This document shows, piece by piece, positions 34,601 through 45,990 of a stretch of DNA of 64,000 nt. Position 1 is the stretch's first letter. Every line of letters starts with the position of its first letter. Origin of the DNA: Bugula neritina (Eukaryota; Bryozoa; Gymnolaemata; Cheilostomatida; Bugulidae); the NCBI GenBank assembly GCA_964035545.1, contig OZ037765.1, forward strand, positions 28,322,004 to 28,386,003. The letters are read 5' to 3'. Both the position numbers and the translations under genes were made by a program. The notes below the pieces were generated by a model. It worked only from the letters and a program-made list of their open reading frames with translations. It was not told the DNA's origin and ran no database searches.

Positions 34601-36329
34601 GTTATTTTTCTTAACAGAAACCACCAGAGAGTGCAGAAAAAGACAAGTTTTGGCATACACAGCAGTATTTAAAAACACTTTTTGCTTATTTGTATTGTTG
34701 ATTCGACAATACCAAATATTAATAAATGTTTAAAAAAAACCTTCACCCATATAATATATATGTATATCATATGTATATCATTATATACATAATGGTAGGT
34801 AGAAATGAGCTAAAAATGTGTGATGATGAATAACAACTGTCAGATATAAAAAATGGCCGAGATTTAATGAGTACAAGTGCACGCATAATCATCTTTTATA
34901 TCCTTGCCTGTGACTCTATGGCCTGTTACTACCTATACACAGCTTTTTCACACCTGCTCTTCAATGGCAAGCAGGGTACGTTTATAGTATTAACAATCAA
35001 AGTAGGATGTTATTATTCTAGCATGGAACATGCATGTGTAAAAAGCTTTCAAATGAAATGCACTTAGATTCAAAAGATAAATATAGCATAAACCAAATAA
35101 GGGGATGAAAAATCTTAAGCATATTGTCAGTTTGTTACAGTAACAGTAGGTGACAGAGCAACTGTGAGAAACAGCAGGAGCCACATGTAGTGTAAAATAG
35201 CCAGCATGTGGCAGTTCTACATTATTATTAGCACTGTAAATTACCTGCCAGGCAACATTGCATCTAACATTGTGCTATTGTGACAGCTAACAGATTTAGA
35301 AGTTTGAGAAATATTGTGAGAGTAAAAAGATACGTCTACAAAGCCCAATGCATTGTGCTATTTTAGTGTCTTTAACACGTCTTCTGAACAATTCAATTAC
35401 TATTATATAACAAGAAGGAGAAATTATCAACTACCATGCTTTATAACTGTCTGAAATCAATATCAACTTGCACAGCCGCTATAACTCTGTGCCTTCTGCT
35501 TTCGGAAACAAATCTAACATTTCACCAATTGATTTCGTTAATATCACAAAAATGAAAAGTTTAAAAATAGGCAACTGTTTCTATTTCTCGGGAGACAGAG
35601 GTGGTGAATATAAGTGTAACTACCTCGTTGAATAATAATAGTCACTAGTATCTGAGCATTTCTTGTTTTAACAATTCAAAAGCTAGTCGCAAGGTAAGTG
35701 AGAGCTACAAGTACCAACTCACCTGAGTCTGTTTGTCAGATATAAATGAGCTAGCTATCGGAGGAAACTGCAAACCTAGATCTTTAGTCTGTGTTTGCCA
35801 GTGACCGTCTTTCGGCCATTGACCAGAAAGATAAGGTGCTGCCATAACATTGTCAAAAGAATTGGAACGCCCTGACAAAATGGCCCCAGATTTTTCAACT
35901 AAAAATAAAATTTAAGAAAAGATGAAAAGGGAAGTTGAAGTAATACAGGCAAAAGCAGCCTATGATGTGTTTGATATAAAATTTACAAAACTCTGTCAAA
36001 TAGACCTCATATGACCGTCTCCATATTGTTTTTGAGCAATTGATTCATGAAACTTTTAAGTTAGTGGTATAACTACCAATTCGAAAGCTAGATGGTGATG
36101 ATGGGCTTCGTCTATCATTCAGGTGACCAGTGTCTGATAAAGGATGACATTTATTTTTACCAATACCACAATGATTGTCTTTTGGTACTGGTGAAGAGTT
36201 GGGACTTCTTCTCACAGGAACTCTGGAAGGGCTGGCCAAACCAAATTGTTGAGTAGCTCGTATTGGACCTTGTTTAATTGAGGGAGAACCATTTCTTCTT
36301 AATTTTGGATTTCCCTGTTGATTGGACAT
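28630..36329 (-). CDS. FAM117/GLCCI1 family protein
   Basis: Nine exons join in frame: 36329-36077, 35898-35723, 33913-33842, 33242-33027, 32408-32355, 31514-31304, 29885-29844, 29105-28997 and 28777-28630, coding for 426 residues. Family landmarks are RSNSFDNVMAAPYLSGQWPK (compare the SSLDTIVGPYLAGQWP region of vertebrate members), a charged KHKLQR segment, EVEKLIIAGG, NPDGHRAPICELL and MTSSPRPNSEFMRQPPDG. The rest is Ser/Pro-rich and probably disordered. The biochemical role of this family is poorly defined; GLCCI1 was named as a glucocorticoid-induced transcript. The third exon's donor (TCA/GTTGGT) is weak. Introns carry a 17-bp minisatellite and an (ACT)n tract. Family assignment rests on remembered motifs. 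Confidence 0.85.
30495..30770. repeat. (ACT)n / (ACC)n microsatellite in an intron
   Basis: About 275 bases of CTA/CTACC/CTGCTA trinucleotides, giving poly-Thr, poly-Leu, poly-Ser or poly-Val frames on both strands. It lies between exons 6 and 7 of the FAM117-type gene, so these frames are artefacts. Confidence 0.9.
33366..33650. repeat. 17-bp minisatellite (ACTACTGTGTACTACTA)n
   Basis: About 16 nearly identical copies of the 17-base unit, degenerating toward the right end (CTGCTA and CCACTA variants). It lies in the intron between exons 3 and 4 of the FAM117-type gene. Confidence 0.88.
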
Positions 36330-39037
36330 CTTTTGGTTGAAAATGAGTGAGCCACTTCCTATTTATCACTACAGTTAGAAAGAAGAACTCTGCTGAAGAT
36401 TAATGAAATTTCATGCACTATTTAGTGTTCATTGCTTCACCATGACATGCAGCCATAGCCCATTGGTACAAACCAACTGTTATCTTGAAGCTTACTAATA
36501 CATGATATTCTAATTGACCCAGTCTAGTAGCTGTTACTTTACTGCTTATCTTAATTTAACCAAAACTTTGTTATTGAGAGCCAAACATACTTGGCAAGCA
36601 TAACTCAGAAGTTGGTCAAAGTTTTGCTAAAACAATTTTGATTAGCCAAGAAAATGTTGATTGTGTTTTGCTTCTACAAAGAAAAACAATGAGCAATGAT
36701 TTTAGTGATAAAACAGCTATACATTTATATTAATAAAAATTATTTAGACCACCATTAACACATAGTTTATATACAAACACAAACAGAGAAACATTTGCAG
36801 TTGCTGTGTTATGTAATATCTTATGTAGTTCCACAGTAATTATATCATCAAAGTCTATAGTTTTCTCCTGCTAAGCTTTTCTCTTATAATTTGCTTTTAC
36901 TGATGTTTCTGCTGTGTTTGGATCATTAATTTATTTCATGATATATCAAAATATGCACAATTAACATAACTTTTTTCCAAAAAAGAAATAATAAAATCAG
37001 AATTCTCTTTTTTATTGAAAACCTAACAATGATATTAACTAGCCTTGTCTAAATAATTTCTCTATAATTATACTAGTTTAAAGCAAAGATCAAGATTCAC
37101 CATACATCCATCATTTATGAGACTAATACTAATAGTAATTTAACTTTTTATTAATTGCAGATTATTATAAAATGTGATACTTAATAAAAAATTACACAAT
37201 AATTTAAATTATTGGCCAATAATTTTAAATAATTTTTTACATAAATTATTAAAAGTCAAGCAATGAAATGTCTGCATAAAGAAAAAATAAATCAAAGTGA
37301 AATTCCCATCGAAAATTGACAAGTCTGTTTGTATTAACCTACATTTTTGAATCAAGTATTCAACTGACTTGATTTGCTGCAACTTCAACTCAGCTTTTAA
37401 TAATACTAATAGAAATGTAATGTCTAAGATGAATTATTTTGACTAATCTAAACTGAGTAATTGTAATGGTTTTGCAGTTTAAATATAAAGTAAACCGTTA
37501 ATTATCATTTTTTTTGGTTTTGCAAAAGTAAGGTTCATTTTGATTTTAACTTTTGTTTTTACTCTGATGCTTTTTCTTTCTTACTGAGAAGAAATAGGCT
37601 ATATAATTAAATGCATACCAGTCACAGTCTAATCAGCTAGTCGAATTTAACCATACTAAATATCATCACTATGATTATCATTTATTAATAATAATAATAA
37701 TATCACAGTTACTGCTAGACTTAGTGATATTGATGAGCAATTAAATTAGTAGTATAATTTTACAGACTTAGTTTAAGTTTTACTACTGATAATTAAGTTC
37801 GATATTAAATTTTGAAACAAAATTGCAATAAGATTTTAAAAAAATGAAATTACAAAATTAAATACTTAAGTTTAACTGAGTCTCAGTCTGATTAATTTTT
37901 ATTTTTCTAATTATATTATAATTATTATAATTATTAATATAATAGTATAAATGTAATTATTACTTCGACCAAAATAATTTTCATTCAATTTAAATTTGAT
38001 AACCATTTCTTTAGAACTAGAGCTTTGAAAGTAAAATAAAAATAAAAAAGTAAGATGAAAATAAAAAAGTAACGGTAAGATTAAAATGAAAACTCCCTGA
38101 AAATCAAAAAGTAAAACTAAAAAGACAAGTTAAAAATTCATATGTTGATTCATATTGTTTCTTGTTTTATTACTACTTGATCATTCGGTGAAGGTGAAAG
38201 CCCGAATAAGTTTCGTAAGTGAAATAGAGGTTCATAAGGATAACCAACTTTATTTTCAAGAAACTTCAACGGCTGGAGTTAACGACAAGATTACTTGTAG
38301 CTGAATAAAGTGATAAAACACTAGGGATAAAATGTGAAAACTTAGAAAAATTTGTAGCATTAGAGTCTAGACCAAACGTGGAAACGGTAAGAATGAGACA
38401 TTACTATAACTTCCACAGTTAAGTATTTTATGAATCATAAGCTAGCTGCTGCAGAAGTAGAGTAGCTACGCCTTTATTGGCCCGGTGTAGACCAATAACA
38501 GCGCAGTGTTATGTCATAAAAAATATGAAAAGGGAATTCCTGGGAAACCCGTTTATGCACATTATTTTTAGAATCAGCCGATTACCGAAGGTACTCATAA
38601 AATAGACACAGTATTGAAAGGATAACTCCAAAATAACCTATAAATTCTTATACTCCAAGAAATACACGTAACATTACATTATTTCGGATACCTCAGTATC
38701 CATTATCAGAATGAAATCTATAGTATTTATTAGCTTCAGAGATAAATTAGCGAAACTAGCTCAGTTCTGTTAATTTCAATGTAAAGTTTTGAGCATTTTG
38801 CAACTGCTCAAGCAAAAACAAAACAAATAATATATCACCAGGGCTATTTGTATAAAATTTAACACATCTAACATCGAACAAGAGTTGTTCAACAACTTGT
38901 TAACAATTTATAAGAACACTTAGTGTTCTTATAAATTGCTACATTGCATGAATAAATTATCAGAAAATGCCTATTAGGCGTTTTTGAGTGAGAATTACAC
39001 AATAAAACACTACAGTTGATCGATCTTGCACTTTACA
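36330..39037. other. Interval upstream of the FAM117-type gene; likely promoter near 38.5 kb
   Basis: No coding exon seen; very AT-rich from 36330 to about 38150. A less AT-rich stretch (about 38200-38520) carries an inverted pair of CCAAT boxes (ATTGG at 38476-38480, CCAAT at 38492-38496), which could be a distal promoter for the leftward FAM117-type gene. That is inference only. Confidence 0.35.
38904..38938. repeat. Perfect 17-bp-arm hairpin
   Basis: CAATTTATAAGAACACT and its exact complement are separated by one base. The site lies about 250 bases beyond the stop codon of the USP gene. Confidence 0.85.
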
Positions 39038-39043
39038 TTTTAT
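39038..39043 (-). terminator. Candidate poly(A) signal of the USP gene
   Basis: Minus-strand AATAAA, about 143 bases beyond the USP stop codon. Confidence 0.5.
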
Positions 39044-39185
39044 TAATGATATATACACATTACTATGTACATTATAGTTTAAATCAGTAGAACATAATAT
39101 TTTTTTACTAGAAATACTACCTACATGTATTCAATCGGAAAAAATATGAAGCTTTATTACAACCAAATGTGGTCGAAAATAGGAC

Positions 39186-42100
39186 TTAAATATTATTTTT
39201 ATGCTGCTTCTTATAGAATAACAAGTATGAATTCTCTTTGATAAGAGGTCTTTTCAATTGTTCATCAATATTTTGTATCAATATAACATTTTCATCATCA
39301 AATTTATACCAACAGCCATCAATAGCCTTGCAAAATGATAAGTAGTGGCCAGAGTTTGTGTTTTCACCACCTACGTGCACACTAATAGCATATAGAGAAT
39401 AGAGATTTGTTTTAGAGATACCAGCCATGTCCTCCCTATCTACTGACGCGTCATACGTAACAACGCTCAGATCTAACTCCTGCGAGATTGCAACAGGAGT
39501 GTGAACCTTTCGAATTTTTTTGGTGCTAGAATCATAGCTAAAACGTAACAACTGTATGATCAAGCATTCTGGTAATCTACGCAAAAAGCTTTGCCGAATT
39601 CCTTCTGTTAGCACTTTAGAATTTGAGACTAAGTCTTGCTTTGTCGTCAATTGCTTTTTATTAGCAAAGACTTGTAGAGGAGTAGATGAAAGGATTTGGG
39701 GCCGAACATCCCGGACACTCCTCGGCTGTATTGGAGACAGAGCAGACATACTTGTTTTGTCAATAACCATAAAGTCTTTATTTTGCGCTAAAGAAGTGTC
39801 TGCAGCTGGACTTTGGTCACCAGCTGGCTTGTAGCATGTGACACACTGAATTCTTTCGCACCCGATGAGTTTCTCTTGCAGAGTGTAGGAACTAAGGCAA
39901 TCAGCAAGGGAGATTTCAGAATCCTGAAGTACAACAGGAAGAGGCAGGACATTCATATTCTGGACATGAGCAGATGTACTCTTACAAGTAGAACACATTC
40001 GCAACTCCAAACATTGGAAGGTGAATGAATCGTCAACTATGGAGTGGTTGTTTCTTCTATGAGACATCCATTCTAAGTTTGAATAGTTCTGAACCGCCTC
40101 AGCCAAAACTAGATCGGAGAGTCCATTGGCTTTAGAAATCTAGTAAATAGAAACATAGTTACTACAAATAATTATTATGTAACAAGAACATATTAAACTT
40201 TTCAATGATAAAAACCTGTATAAAAACCCACATGAATATTTATAAATAATAACTGCATTATTTGAACTGTTATGAGTATATTAGCTGTTGTTGATAGAAT
40301 TAGAAGGCCCATCTATAAGCAAGCTAAAAATGAAAAATCATACACAATTGAAATTTTGCCCACTTATTTTATTATTGCCCAATGCAAAATTTTAGCACTT
40401 GATAATACAACAAAAACACATTGCAAGATTTAACAATTAAGAAAACATGAATGGAGTATTTCGATCAAAGGTATGCCAACTATCTTGAATAAGTTATTAT
40501 TATGAATTGATTTACCTGTTCTTTGCATTCGCTTTTCATAACCTCAGCATATGACTCTGATATGTTTCCATAAACTGTCTTCAAAGTTGCCATTGACTGG
40601 TCGTGATAATTTTTGTCTTTACTGCCTGATAATTCAAAAACGTTAAAAGCATTTATTTGCTATAACAGTGCATCAAAAATTATTTATTGTGGTCATTTGT
40701 ATTTTCTCATTAAATGGCACAAAAATGTAAATAAAAAAAGATGCGTTTATATGTTGATATAAACACAGAGATAATACCATTCGTGTAAAACTTGAACAAA
40801 ATTATCTAATTACAATCACTATATATGAATAACAGCAAAAAATACACATATTCAATAAAATAAGATCTACCACTGTCAAGTTTACTTTGAGTTAATCAAT
40901 TCATCAACAAAATTATGCATATTAGTTCTTTTGGTTTGATATCTCAATAAAATTTCAACACCATCAAAGTGAAACTGTGTCCCTTTGGTAAAGACAAAAA
41001 ACTATGGCAAAGTTTTGATAAAAAGTAAATAAATATTTTTTGGGGTAACTTTTTTAACTTCACACTACTAGACTAAACGGGATATTTTTTCAGCAAGTAA
41101 ATTGGATATAGAACCGAAGTCTAACCTTTTGGATCATTAACAGCTTCATGCAACTCATAAAGCAGCCACGACAGAAATTCACAGGCATCCTGTTGCATCT
41201 GATGACGCGTGGGCCCACTCAGTAAATCAGGATTCACTTGTGAACCTAATGTTTAAATAACAAACGTGTTGCAAAATTTCAACAAGCCTTTTTCACTTAA
41301 TTTATACTCTCAATCTGTTACTTAATATTGAATCTTCATAATCAAAAATTAAAAGCTTCTTCGCATTAAGAAATGTGACAAAATATTTACCTGCTAAGCA
41401 CAGTGATTTGGTATTGATGACAGGAATGGTGTTTGCACTGGGCATTTCGTTTATTTGCTGAAGCGTTTCAGCCACAGCATCGAGTAAGCTTAGCTTATTC
41501 TTGTCTTGCAGACTACAGCTCTTAACTTCTTCAGCAAGTTCATCTGCCAGATTAGGTCCCCTGGCAAGGCATTGTAGAACAGAATTCATAAAGCATAGAT
41601 TATCACCTGACCCACCTAAACCAGGTGGTAAGTTGGGTCTTACCGTGCCAGCATATGGAAGACTAAACATTGACAACATTTTAGAACCAAAAGTTTCTAG
41701 GTTATTGATAACACTTGAGGTGTTACGAAGCTTAGGCGGCTCCTCTGAACTAACAACGTCTGAAGGTTGGGGTGGTGTGCGGTGTCTAAGAACTGCCCCT
41801 TGCTTAGAGTCTACAGGAGATGGCCTAATAAGTTCATACATGGCCTTCTGCTCGTTATAGCGCAATGCTTTCAATCCTTCACTGTTGGGGGATATATTTC
41901 TAGGTCTTGGATTTGAGATAGTTATTTCACCAGTCTGTCTTAAGTACTCCCGGCACTGGTCTTCTGAAACCTGAAACAGTGAGAAGACATATGTATATCC
42001 TGAAAAACAATAAGTAGAACTTACTGAAAAAACAATTGAACAGCATAGAAAAACAGTAATAAAAATAAATAATTACAGCACACATAAATTAGATTTTCAT

Positions 42101-42773
42101 ATATATATAAACTAAGGAAAGTACTAAAGTTATTAGTTAAGTTTAATGGTTGGCCAGGTATGTTGAGAACAGATCACACTTTACCTGATTTTTATACAAG
42201 CCTAGTGGTTCGACACTAGCTTTAGGTGCGTTGGATTCCCCATAGCTCAATTTTAAACTTTCCTGTTGGTCAGAAAACTCACTCCAATAACTTTTGGCAG
42301 ACTCCCAATAATAGCTCAGATCAACTCGCCCTGTGAGAGTCGCCGATATAAATGTTATAATGCCAAGGCACCAAAGAAGAAGGGGAAAATGGTGGTATGC
42401 CAACACTACCACTGATAAACAAAAAAGAGCCAAGGATTCAAATAGCCATATATCTCTCTTTTCGGATGCGGTTCTGCAAAATAAAACAAAATAATTTACA
42501 AAAACAGAAAAGGATTACACCTACATACTAGTAATAACTAACCGCGTATTAACAACTCCCTTACCTACAATTCTCCAGCAGCTTTTTCGACAGTGCGTCA
42601 ATAAGAAGAAATATTATTGCATCTATACTCATGCATAAAATGAAGGATTGTAGACAAGTGAATATACTGTAGACCAGCGACGTGACTGTCATCGTTGTTC
42701 CGGCAGCTACCAATACAAGTACAGCAAAATTTAATTGTTTAGTTTTTAGAATCAATGCAAGTAACAGTGGGAT
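39186..42773 (-). CDS. Ubiquitin-specific protease with multiple N-terminal membrane helices
   Basis: Six exons join in frame: 42773-42565, 42473-42185, 41970-41391, 41245-41126, 40625-40516 and 40139-39186 (stop), about 753 residues. The true first exon or start is unresolved: exon 42773 follows an AG, and the first in-frame ATG is at 42692. Three or four hydrophobic helices come first (NFAVLVLVAAGTTM, LQSFILCMSIDAIIFLL, LALFCLSVVVLAYHHF, PLLLWCLGIITFISATL). The USP catalytic domain follows. Its Cys box is GDNLCFMNSVLQCLA, a variant of GNTCFMNS that keeps the Asn and Cys. Next are QMQQDACEFLSWLLYEL, two CxxC pairs (MCSTCK, QCVTCY) of a zinc finger, and the His box NSGHYLSF with WYKFDDENV. 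The catalytic Cys, His and Asp are all present, so it should cleave ubiquitin at a membrane, probably ER or mitochondrial outer membrane. I cannot match it to one vertebrate USP (USP30 has a single N-terminal helix). Confidence 0.85.
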
Positions 42774-42927
42774 CTAACTTCTAAGTTATAAACAAGTCAA
42801 AAATATTATGTTGGTTTTGAAATAGACAAGTTAACATGAAATCTTGTAAAAAGAACTGCAGCTTTATATGGCTATAACAATGCTAGTTATGCATCAGTTA
42901 TCTATGAGCTCATAGATAGATTTAGAA

Positions 42928-43442
42928 TAGATTTACAATTCAATTATTGAGTTGAGATTGACTGTAACATCAACTAATCCCAACATTGACCAGGGCCAAC
43001 TGTTAAACTTGACATTGAGTAGAACACTCACCACTGACAACACTAACTGATAGTCATAGTACTGTATACTTGTACTTGTAGCACTCAGTCTTACTCTTAC
43101 TGACAGTAATACTAATAGTATTAGTTATACTTATAGTAATAGTAATACTAATACTATGATGATCAACTATAACTAATTATACTTATAGTTATACTTATAC
43201 TTATAGTTGATCATCATAGTATTAGTATTACTATAAGTATAACTAATACTATTAGTATTAGTATTACTGTCAGTAAGAGTAAGACTGAGTGCTACAAGTA
43301 CTATGCCTATGACTATCAGTTAGTGTTGTCAGTGGTGAGTGCTCTACTCAAAGTCAAGTTCAACAGTTGGCCCTAGTCAATGTTGAGATTAGTTAATGTT
43401 ACAGTCAATCTCAGCTCAATAATTGAATTGGAAATCTATTTC
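42928..43442. mobile_element. Foldback palindrome, about 255-base arms
   Basis: The left arm, from about 42928 (TAGATTTACAATTCAATTAT), and the right arm, ending near 43442, are inverted copies with few differences. The centre, near 43184, is made of TATACTTATAGTTATAC repeats. The arms contain the sequences CACCACTGACAACACTAACT and CAGTCTTACTCTTACTGACA and their complements. No coding capacity. It lies just upstream of the mapped USP exons. Confidence 0.8.
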
Positions 43443-43639
43443 CCAGGACACTAGTACTAGTAGTAGTTGACATACAATAATTAATATTATTATTATAAAC
43501 TTAAAGTTAAAGTCACACCCACACTCAATCACTGTGACTGTAACATCATGTTAATCATAATATTAATCATAATGATAATGATAATCATAATGAATAAGAT
43601 TAAGTGATAATGATAATCATAATCATAATGTACGACTAT

Positions 43640-44480
43640 CACTATAACTATAACTATAATGCCCTTCAATATCACCAAATGCCATGTGATGAGTTTTAAT
43701 ACTACAGATACACTTCCAACATATAAGCTTGGACAGGCAAGTATCCCATGGGTGGACAGCACTAAGTACCTAGGGGTCACTCTGCAGCAAGATCTTAATT
43801 TTGATCAACATATTTCTCAAAAGATAGATGAGGCAACAAAAATTCTTGGAGCTATTAAGTATATGCTAAACTGTGCCCCAATACCAAGCAAGCTGCTGGC
43901 TTACACTAGCTTATGTAGGCCAATACTAGAATATGCTGACACTTTATGGGACCCTGCAAAAAAGCAGACAGCAGAACAAATTGAAAACGTGCAACGGAAA
44001 GCTGTACGTTTCATTAGCAACCTAAGAGGGAGAGAGAGTGTGAGCGACGCAAGACAGCGGCTTAGTCTCATACCGCTAGCTGACAGGAGAAAGAACCACA
44101 GAATCACCTTACTGTTACGCATTCTACGAGATGAACAACGCCACCATGTACTCTCATCTAGCTATGATGAAATTCTCAAGTCCCGAGCAGATGCTAATAT
44201 GACAACCCGTGCTGCCAGCAGAGGAGAACTAACGTCAATCTGGGCTAAATCCAAACTCTACTATGACAGTTTCCTCCCACAAACCATACGTGACTTGAGG
44301 GTAACTAAGAACTAACAACCAAAATCAGCGAAATGCTGTAAAATCCAGTCACTCTGAAACACACCGTTTTGTTATAAAGAGGCATTCTTTTTTGCACAAT
44401 TTGTGATCCAGAATGTACTATGGACGTCGAGTAAGTATCGAGTAAGTATAAGTATAAGTATAACTATAAGTATAAGTTAG
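43640..44480 (+). mobile_element. 5'-truncated non-LTR retrotransposon (LINE) fragment
   Basis: The frame 43659-44315 (218 residues) matches the region after the catalytic palm of LINE reverse transcriptases: NITKCHVMSF, STKYLGVTLQQDLNFDQHIS, RPILEYADTLWDP and NVQRKAVRFI. The catalytic YADD region and everything upstream are absent; the copy begins directly after simple repeat (ACTATAACTATA). The 3' end runs into TAAGTA repeats at about 44420-44480, as is usual for CR1/L2-type tails. It is dead on arrival but its remaining frame is intact, so the insertion is probably fairly young. Confidence 0.85.
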
Positions 44481-44700
44481 AGTATGAGATTTACTCACTT
44501 AGTGATTTACTCTTTAGTAATACTAATACTAATAGTAATAGTAACACTAATACTAATAGTAATACAGTAATAGTATCACTATCAGTATGACTATCACTAT
44601 GACTATCAGTATCACTATGACTATGAGTATCAGTATGACTATGAGTATCAGTATGACAACATGAACAGAGCTTTCGTTTCAAGCGCAAACAAATAAAGTA
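44481..44700. repeat. AATACT and ACTATS hexamer repeats
   Basis: Runs of AGTAATACTAATACTAATAG followed by (ACTATS)n, continuing from the 3' tail of the retrotransposon fragment. Confidence 0.7.
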
Positions 44701-44864
44701 ATTCTTATAGTAATAGTATAACTATAAATTGAATATCATGCTTAGGAATATTTATTGTAATAATTATAAATAATGATTTACGTTGAATAAATTTACAGCC
44801 TTTGATTTTGTAATCCTCGGCATTAGCGCTTTCTCCAAGATTACCAGGTTTCGGCGCTGGAGCG

Positions 44865-45020
44865 TTAGATCAACATTTTTCCGTTAAGATTATCGTTAAT
44901 TTTCAAAAGATTTTCGCCTTCATACACTAATTTGTACAAATGTGGCGAATCGAGCCAATACTTTATCACAGTTTTGCAATTTTGATCATCGTGGATATCA
45001 GCGTGATAGATCCCTGTAAC
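44865..45020 (-). CDS. Possible terminal exon of an unrecognised gene
   Basis: An AG (AAAAG) at 45022-45021 is followed by 51 open codons and TAA. The peptide begins VTGIYHADIHDDQNCKTVI and later contains YWLDSPHLYKLVYEGENL. Codon use and composition are clearly less AT-biased than the surrounding repeats, which suggests real coding sequence. I do not recognise the protein. It could be the last exon of the minus-strand gene starting near 45990, but the reading phase does not fit unless another exon intervenes. Confidence 0.35.
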   Translation of the reverse strand, partial: VTGIYHADIHDDQNCKTVIKYWLDSPHLYKLVYEGENLLKINDNLNGKMLI

Positions 45021-45349
45021 CTTTTGGTGAATAGCCAATTACCAATTTAATTTGGTATTACTAATACTAATAGTGAACAGTCGAATGTACGCAAAAGCTC
45101 ACTGTCATCATTCTAACACTTCCATCTCACATTACATTACACTAGCCTAGCTGTAACTATAAGTCACTAAGAGTAAGTGTATTGCCCAATTGGAAAGTTT
45201 TCAAATAGTTCTACTTCTAGTTGTTATATTTAATTTTATAATCATTATGATAATGACTATGATATTCATATTGATTGTGATCATCATTATGGTAGAGCCG
45301 TAGAGGCTATCATAATGATTAATATCGATATGAATATGAAAATCAAAAT

Positions 45350-45440
45350 GTAGTACTACAGTAGTACTAGTACTACTCTAGTACTAGTACTACTACTAGT
45401 ACTAGTAGTAGTAGTACTACTACTGCTCTACTAGTACTAG
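45350..45440. repeat. Self-complementary AGTACT/ACTAGT repeat
   Basis: CTAGTACTAGTACTACTAC-type units that can pair with themselves. They resemble the field at 19850-19965. Confidence 0.8.
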
Positions 45441-45744
45441 TAGCAATGTTTTACTTTATTCAAACTTTGATTTTAAAGTTAAACTTGAAAAATGTTTAAC
45501 GTTTACTTAAATGGTTAAGATTATTATTAATATTATGATTATGATTTTTGTTATAATTTTCAAGACTCTTTCCTATGGCTGTTGCTTGTTTACTTATGGC
45601 ATTGCTCTATAGCCTCAATTAATATTATAGTGTAATTATGGGAATATTTCTTATTGTGGACTACTTTGAGTCAGTGATTATTAGTTTAGCCTCAATCTGT
45701 TGGACTAATAGATTTTCGTTTTGTTTTCCACTCTATTGTCTTAC

Positions 45745-45990
45745 CTCTCTCCTGGTGGGGAATCTTCACATACTGATAGCAGCATTTGCTCAAGTTTAGT
45801 AACTTGTTTCAGTTCTTCATTGAAGTCTTGCTTTTGGCGGGTGTGATAAAAGGTTTTCAAAAAGTATTTGTACTTGTTGTTCCGTCTCCTGTTGGTTTTA
45901 CAGACAGGGTAAAAAATATTGTGCTCAGCAAGATGTTGACCTTTGATAATAGTCAATGTCCTCTAAAAATCTATTTCTGTATTTCAGCAT
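45745..45990 (-). CDS. Possible 5' exons of an unrecognised gene divergent from URM1
   Basis: A minus-strand frame over 45888-45745 contains [19 protein letters not shown] and [18 protein letters not shown] and ends at a good donor (GTAAGA). It follows an AG acceptor at 45890-45889. An ATG at 45990, followed by [15 protein letters not shown], could join to it in frame across a 52-base intron with a weak donor (GTCAAC). If so, its ATG overlaps the URM1 ATG on the opposite strand (shared CATG). The peptide is charged and helix-prone; no family recognised. Chance is still possible. Confidence 0.35.

Noticed and set aside
43529-43780. Minus-strand frame of 83 codons
   Set aside because: It is antisense to repeat sequence and the start of the LINE fragment.
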